A stretch of 64,000 nucleotides of DNA from Sphingopyxis sp. OAS728 (GTDB taxonomy: Bacteria > Pseudomonadota > Alphaproteobacteria > Sphingomonadales > Sphingomonadaceae): contig NZ_JADBDT010000001.1 in NCBI RefSeq assembly GCF_014873485.1, positions 4,582,501 through 4,646,500 of the forward strand, in the 5' to 3' direction. The position numbers and the translations under genes were made by a program. A model generated the notes under the pieces. That model searched no databases. It was not told where the DNA came from and saw only the letters and a program-made list of their open reading frames with translations. Positions 59,939 through 64,000 of the stretch are shown here, piece after piece. Numbering within the stretch: the stretch's first letter is position 1; each line of letters begins with the position of its first letter.

Positions 59939-61996
59939 TCATCGACCGGTATCGTTTTCGAGCCCGAGTTGATGGGCGAAGAAGGCCAGAATATCGGCGG
60001 ACATGCGCTCTTTTTGCGCCCGCCCGACCGAGCCATGCCCGGCGTCGGCGCGGACACGGAGCAGCACGGGCCAGTCGCCGGTCGTTGCCTGCTGCACGCG
60101 CGCCGCAAATTTGCGGCCATGCCAAGGCGGGCAGCGCGGATCGTTCGCGCCGCAATCGATGAGCAGGGCGGGGTAGGCGATGCTGTCGCGGATGTTCTGA
60201 TAGGGCGACCAGCTGTTGATGACCTCTGCCATCACCGGATCGGCCGGGTCGCCATAGTCGAGCGAGGACACCATCGTCACCGGGTCGCGAACGCGTCCCA
60301 GCACATCGGTGATCGGGACGACCGGAACGCTGGCGCGGTAGAGGTCGGGACGCTGAACCGCGACCGCCGACGCCATCACCCCGCCGTTCGACCCGCCCGT
60401 GACGCCGATCCGGTCGCTGGCGCTGATCCCGCGCGCGATCAGGTCTTCGGCGATCGCATGGACGTCGTTGAAGCTGTTCTGTTTCAGCTTCATTCGCCCC
60501 TGTTCGAACCAGGGCGTCCCATGCTCGCCGCCGCCGCGCAGGTGCGCGAGCGCCACGACGCCGCCGGCAGCCATCCATGCAGCCCATTGCGCGCCCATCC
60601 ATCCGGGTGCAACCGACACATTGAAACCGCCATAGCCGGTAATCACGGTCGGTTGCGGCTTCGTCAGGTCGAGCCCGGCGCGTGCGACGACATGATAGAG
60701 GACGCGCGCGCCGTCCGCGCTGCTGGCTTCGAGGTCGAGCGTCTGCACGTCGAGCGTCGCGCGCGGCGCCGTCAATTGTCGCGCCCGATGCGTGTCGAGG
60801 TTCGCGCCGTACAGCGCGGCGGACTGCCCGAAGGCCGAGAAAATGAAGAGGACTTCGCCGTCGGCACCGCGTGCCATCGGATCGATCATCGTCGGCAGCA
60901 CCATATTCGTGCCGAAGCTGTTCACCATGCCGTGTGCGGGGAGGGTGATTTCGCCCTCGATTTCGCCAGTCCAGCCGATCACCCGCAGGCGCGAATAGGT
61001 GTCGACCCAGTCGAGCAGCACTGCGCGGTCGCCGGTGACCATCACGAACGCCAGCACATTGTCCGACGGAGGAATGATTTCCTTCCAGGTTTCGCGCTGC
61101 GTCGGGGTCGCGAGCGGGATCGCGACGAGCCGTCCGCGCGGCGCGCCATCGTCGGTGATGGCGAGGAAATTGTCGCCCAATATGTCGCCGCGAAAGATTC
61201 CGGGCACGCCCTTCAGGAAAGGTTGCCAACCCGCATTGCTCTGCGTGTCGAGGATATAGTCGAGGCGCGGCGCGAGATGGTCGACCGCCAGCACGATATG
61301 GCGGCGGTCGGCGCACAGGATCGGCCGCGCGACCGGGTGATCGACGCGTACATCTTCGGCCCTCACCGCCGACGGATCGCCCAGATCGACGCGATAGAGC
61401 GACGGCTCCCCGGCCAGCGCGGCGTCAAGTGCAAGGTAGATGAAGCCGCTGCTGTCGGGGAGCCAGGCGAAGTTCTGGGGTTTGCGGTGCGGAACACCGT
61501 CGACCAGCGCCTCGCCCGTATCGATGTCGATCACGCGCAGGTCGGGTTCTTCGCGCCCACCCGCCGTCCAAGTGAAGATCGCCTTGCGCCCGTCGGGAGA
61601 GGGAATGAAGTTGCCGATGCTGAGCGGTTCGTCGGTCCGCATCGCGTTGAGGTCGATCAGGCGGCGCCCCGGTCCGGCGGGATTGTCGCATATGTCGACG
61701 ACGGCCAGATCCCGATCCTCGGGGACATAGCGCCGGAACCAGCGCCCGCCTGCAAACATCGGAATCGTCACATCGTCGGTTTCGCCGATCTCCGCGATCC
61801 TCCGCGCGAAATCCTGCGCCGCAGGCAGGGCCGCAAGATAGTCCTGTGTCAGCGCATCCTGCGCCCGCTGCCATTCGGCCACCGCCGGATCGCGGTCTTC
61901 TTCGAGCCAGCGATAGGGGTCGTTGTAGCGCACCGCGCCGAACGCGACCGTCTCGGGGCGCTGCTCGGTTTGGGGATAGGAGAGGGGGGCGGTCAT
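59939..61996 (-). CDS. S9 family prolyl oligopeptidase
   Basis: A 685-residue S9A enzyme: VRYNDPYRWLEEDRDPAVAEWQ at the start (about 22), propeller, then GYGGFNVSVAPGW near 450, LRGGGEHGTPWFEQGRMKLKQNSFND, GGSNGGVM with Ser536, Asp in DCGANDPRC and His in DAGHGSVGR. No signal peptide. ATG 61996 starts one base after the DUF885 stop, so the two peptidases are co-translated; the frame to 62203 runs antiparallel inside that gene. Most distant of the four S9A copies. Confidence 0.9.
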   Translation of the reverse strand: MTAPLSYPQTEQRPETVAFGAVRYNDPYRWLEEDRDPAVAEWQRAQDALTQDYLAALPAAQDFARRIAEIGETDDVTIPMFAGGRWFRRYVPEDRDLAVVDICDNPAGPGRRLIDLNAMRTDEPLSIGNFIPSPDGRKAIFTWTAGGREEPDLRVIDIDTGEALVDGVPHRKPQNFAWLPDSSGFIYLALDAALAGEPSLYRVDLGDPSAVRAEDVRVDHPVARPILCADRRHIVLAVDHLAPRLDYILDTQSNAGWQPFLKGVPGIFRGDILGDNFLAITDDGAPRGRLVAIPLATPTQRETWKEIIPPSDNVLAFVMVTGDRAVLLDWVDTYSRLRVIGWTGEIEGEITLPAHGMVNSFGTNMVLPTMIDPMARGADGEVLFIFSAFGQSAALYGANLDTHRARQLTAPRATLDVQTLDLEASSADGARVLYHVVARAGLDLTKPQPTVITGYGGFNVSVAPGWMGAQWAAWMAAGGVVALAHLRGGGEHGTPWFEQGRMKLKQNSFNDVHAIAEDLIARGISASDRIGVTGGSNGGVMASAVAVQRPDLYRASVPVVPITDVLGRVRDPVTMVSSLDYGDPADPVMAEVINSWSPYQNIRDSIAYPALLIDCGANDPRCPPWHGRKFAARVQQATTGDWPVLLRVRADAGHGSVGRAQKERMSADILAFFAHQLGLENDTGR

Positions 61997-61997
61997 G

Positions 61998-63680
61998 CTA
62001 TCGGCCCTCCACTTCGCCGGCCCATTGATCGAGGCTTTGTTCGAGCACCGGGATCGGCAGGCAGCCCTGATCGAGGATCGCCTCGTGGAAGTCGGCAAGG
62101 TCGAACTTTGCCCCCAGTCGCGCCTCTGCCCTGGCTCGGAGTTCGCGGAACTTGAGGCAGCCCCAGCGATAGCAGAGCGCCTGGCCCGGCAGATCGGTCG
62201 CATAGCGCAGGATGTCGCTCGTCACCTGTTCGGGCTTTTCGAGCGTGTTGGCGCTCATATAGGCGTGCGCTTCTTCGAGCGTCCAGCCGAGCGCGTTGAG
62301 CCCGGTATCGACCACCAGCCGCTGCGACACGAAACGCTGGTGCGACAGGAAACCATAATAATCATAGGGGTCGTCGAACAGCCCGGCCTCTTCGCCGAGC
62401 CCCGACGCATATTCGGCCCACCCCTCGTTGAAGGCGGTCGAGGCGTGCAGGTTTCGCCGGATTTCCGGGAGCGCGGTATTCTCCTGCTGCCGCGACAGAT
62501 GGACATGATGGCCCGGCACCAGTTCGTGGAAGATCAGCGCGGCGGCATTCATCTGCATGCGGTCGGGAATGCCGTTGCCGCTGTAGAAATAGATACCTTC
62601 GGCGCCCGGTTCGGCCGGCGTCTGATAATAGCCGAAGGTCATGCCGGCCTCGAGCTCGCGCGGAAGTCGTTTCACTGCAGCCGGTGACTGCGGGGCTTTG
62701 CGGAACATCCGGTCGAAAACCGGCGCCATCCGGTCGAGATGGCGGGCATAGGTCGCCTCCAGCGCCTCGGCCGACGGCGCCTTTGCCTTGGGATCCTCCC
62801 GCAGGCGGTTATGGAACGATGCCTCGTCGCCATTATGGCCGAACTGCTCGATCCGCACGCGTTCCATCTCGGCGGCAAGGCGCCCGACTTCGTCGAGGCC
62901 GAGTTGGTGAAGCGCCGCCGGATCGAGGTTGGCGCCAAGGTGGTAGCGAAGCCAGAGCCGGTAGGCTTCGGCGCCGCCCGGCTGATGCATCATGCCGGCC
63001 GCCTCGGGCGCGGCCGCTTCATAGTCGGCGCCGATCGTGTCGAGCAGCCGGGCAAAGGCGGGCTTCAGCTTCGCCTCGACGATCTCCACGACCGCTGCGC
63101 GCGTGGCCGCGTCGGCCGGCCGGTCGTCGGCGAGAAGCACGGTCGAGACGGCGATCGACGCATTGCCTTCCAGTGTCTTGCGCGCATTGGGCAGGGCGGG
63201 CCGTGGCAGTCGCCACCCGCGTTCGGCCTGCGCCAGCACGCGCTCGCGCATGCCGTCGATGGCGCCCGCGAATTCCGATGCCAGTTTCACGTAGCGCGCG
63301 GTTTCGGCGGGATCGGTCAGGTCGATCGGTGCGAAGACCATCCGGGGAATGAGCGACAGCCAGAGGCCCGAATAGGGCGCGATGCCAAAACCGGTCCACC
63401 AGCGCTGCGGCTCGTCGATTTCGGTTTCCAGCCAGTGGCGTATGAAACCGGCGGTCAGGCGATCGGTCCGATCGAGTCCCGTCAGGTCGAGGCGGTCGAG
63501 CCGGTCGCGGCGTTGCCGGGCCGCGGCGGCTATCGCCTCGGCTTCGGTCAGGTCGCCGCGGCCGAAGCGCACGACCTTCCGACCCGATGCGCTTGCCATA
63601 TAGGGATCACGTTCGAGGATCGCGGACCAGATGTCATCGACCAGCGCGTCGAGGGCAGGTTTCGCAGAATCGGTCGTCAT
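61998..63680 (-). CDS. DUF885 family protein (putative zinc carboxypeptidase-like)
   Basis: A 560-residue protein with the DUF885 signature of a metallopeptidase: HELVPGHH with His385, Glu386 and His391/392, and FNEGWAEYASGL near 418 supplying the Glu ligand. Length and motifs match the family, thought to act as carboxypeptidases or amidases. No signal peptide is evident. ATG 63680 has GGGAG upstream. First gene of a two-peptidase operon; motif C lies 53-61 bases upstream. Confidence 0.88.
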   Translation of the reverse strand: MTTDSAKPALDALVDDIWSAILERDPYMASASGRKVVRFGRGDLTEAEAIAAAARQRRDRLDRLDLTGLDRTDRLTAGFIRHWLETEIDEPQRWWTGFGIAPYSGLWLSLIPRMVFAPIDLTDPAETARYVKLASEFAGAIDGMRERVLAQAERGWRLPRPALPNARKTLEGNASIAVSTVLLADDRPADAATRAAVVEIVEAKLKPAFARLLDTIGADYEAAAPEAAGMMHQPGGAEAYRLWLRYHLGANLDPAALHQLGLDEVGRLAAEMERVRIEQFGHNGDEASFHNRLREDPKAKAPSAEALEATYARHLDRMAPVFDRMFRKAPQSPAAVKRLPRELEAGMTFGYYQTPAEPGAEGIYFYSGNGIPDRMQMNAAALIFHELVPGHHVHLSRQQENTALPEIRRNLHASTAFNEGWAEYASGLGEEAGLFDDPYDYYGFLSHQRFVSQRLVVDTGLNALGWTLEEAHAYMSANTLEKPEQVTSDILRYATDLPGQALCYRWGCLKFRELRARAEARLGAKFDLADFHEAILDQGCLPIPVLEQSLDQWAGEVEGR

Positions 63681-63733
63681 ACCGCCATCTCCCGGTGAAT
63701 TTGTTGCAGCTTAATTGCGGACTCGACCGATGG

Positions 63734-63774
63734 CTTAGCTTAACGTACAAAACTGTTTGGAAAGCGTCTGAATC
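63734..63774 (+). promoter_or_regulatory. shared operator/promoter motif, copy C (DUF885-S9 operon)
   Basis: The core AACGTACAAAACTGTTTGG is at 63742-63760, flanked by CTTAG (63734-63738) and TGAATC (63769-63774) at the same distances as in copy B. It lies between the DUF885 gene and the plus-strand gene starting near 63793, and so could serve either or both. Confidence 0.6.
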
Positions 63775-63792
63775 GGCGCATGTGGAGGCGGG

Positions 63793-64000
63793 ATGATGGA
63801 ATCCTTACCGGTTCACAAAGACTTGGAGAGCGAGATGGCGCTCGCAGCCGCGAGCCGGCCGGGCAATGTGCGGCGTCAAATGGCGGCTATGACGCCATCT
63901 GGGACTGCGGGAGGCGGGTTTCGCCGCTTCGCGATACAGGGCGATGTGCCGTCGCTGGCACTCAACTATGCGAAGCCGGACTGGGGCCTGCCCGAATATG
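63793..64000 (+). CDS. unidentified protein, N-terminal part (runs off window)
   Basis: The frame from ATG 63793 (or 63796, with GGAGGCGG at a better spacing) stays open to the window end, giving 69 residues. It opens MESLPVHKDLESEMALAAASRPGNVRR-like, is hydrophilic and lacks a signal peptide. I do not recognise it. It is divergent from the DUF885 operon, with motif C between, which is where a regulator gene would be expected. Confidence 0.5.
   Translation, partial: MMESLPVHKDLESEMALAAASRPGNVRRQMAAMTPSGTAGGGFRRFAIQGDVPSLALNYAKPDWGLPEY

Noticed and set aside
59969..62155. A 728-codon plus-strand open frame
   Set aside because: It is the antisense shadow of the S9 peptidase on the minus strand; composition is Arg/Ala/His-rich with no domain.

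Overview
The window looks like chromosomal DNA from a GC-rich alphaproteobacterium of the Sphingomonadales, most likely Sphingopyxis or a close relative. The reasons are the many TonB-dependent receptors, the FecI/FecR pair, several S9 peptidases, spore-coat-U type pilins, and an overall protein style typical of that group. The genus is an inference; no rRNA or other marker gene is present.

Layout. 1-1760: end of a DUF4142 protein, a broken SDR remnant, a DUF72 protein and a KTSC protein. 1758-9762: a respiratory block with a PQQ-type sugar dehydrogenase lipoprotein, a DUF2231 membrane protein, CtaG, cytochrome b561, two c-type cytochromes, subunit II with its own heme c, and a fused subunit I/III oxidase. 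9763-18809: an accessory stretch with a truncated integrase, a frameshifted DUF4336 gene, small periplasmic proteins and lipoproteins, a tRNA 3'-end fragment and a TbpB-like lipoprotein. 19185-23585: a TetR/S9 peptidase divergent pair and a histidine kinase split by a frameshift. 24108-28628: a Csu-like chaperone-usher pilus operon. 28867-32309: an acyl-CoA ligase remnant, then a TetR gene divergent from a nitroreductase-thioesterase-MFS operon with two matching 26-bp operators. 32637-39019: three cyanamide-hydratase-like HD proteins among an SDR, an old-yellow-enzyme, a LysR and a GlxA-type regulator.

39161-63680 is the most interesting part. A periplasmic M16 peptidase lies divergent from an ECF sigma/FecR pair and a large TonB receptor with an N-terminal STN domain. 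The M16 gene and the receptor gene carry the same two-part promoter element with identical 7-base spacing, so the sigma factor probably drives both. This resembles a protein-import-and-cleave device (compare FusA/FusC). Next come four S9 peptidases, a DUF885 metallopeptidase, a second TonB receptor, an MFS transporter, an AraC regulator, a TetR regulator and an SRPBCC protein. A shared 19-bp motif sits upstream of three of these transcription units, tying them into one probable regulon for uptake and breakdown of a peptide-like substrate.

Gene remnants (SDR, integrase, ligase, DUF4336, split kinase, tRNA end) are concentrated before 30 kb and suggest past insertions and decay.
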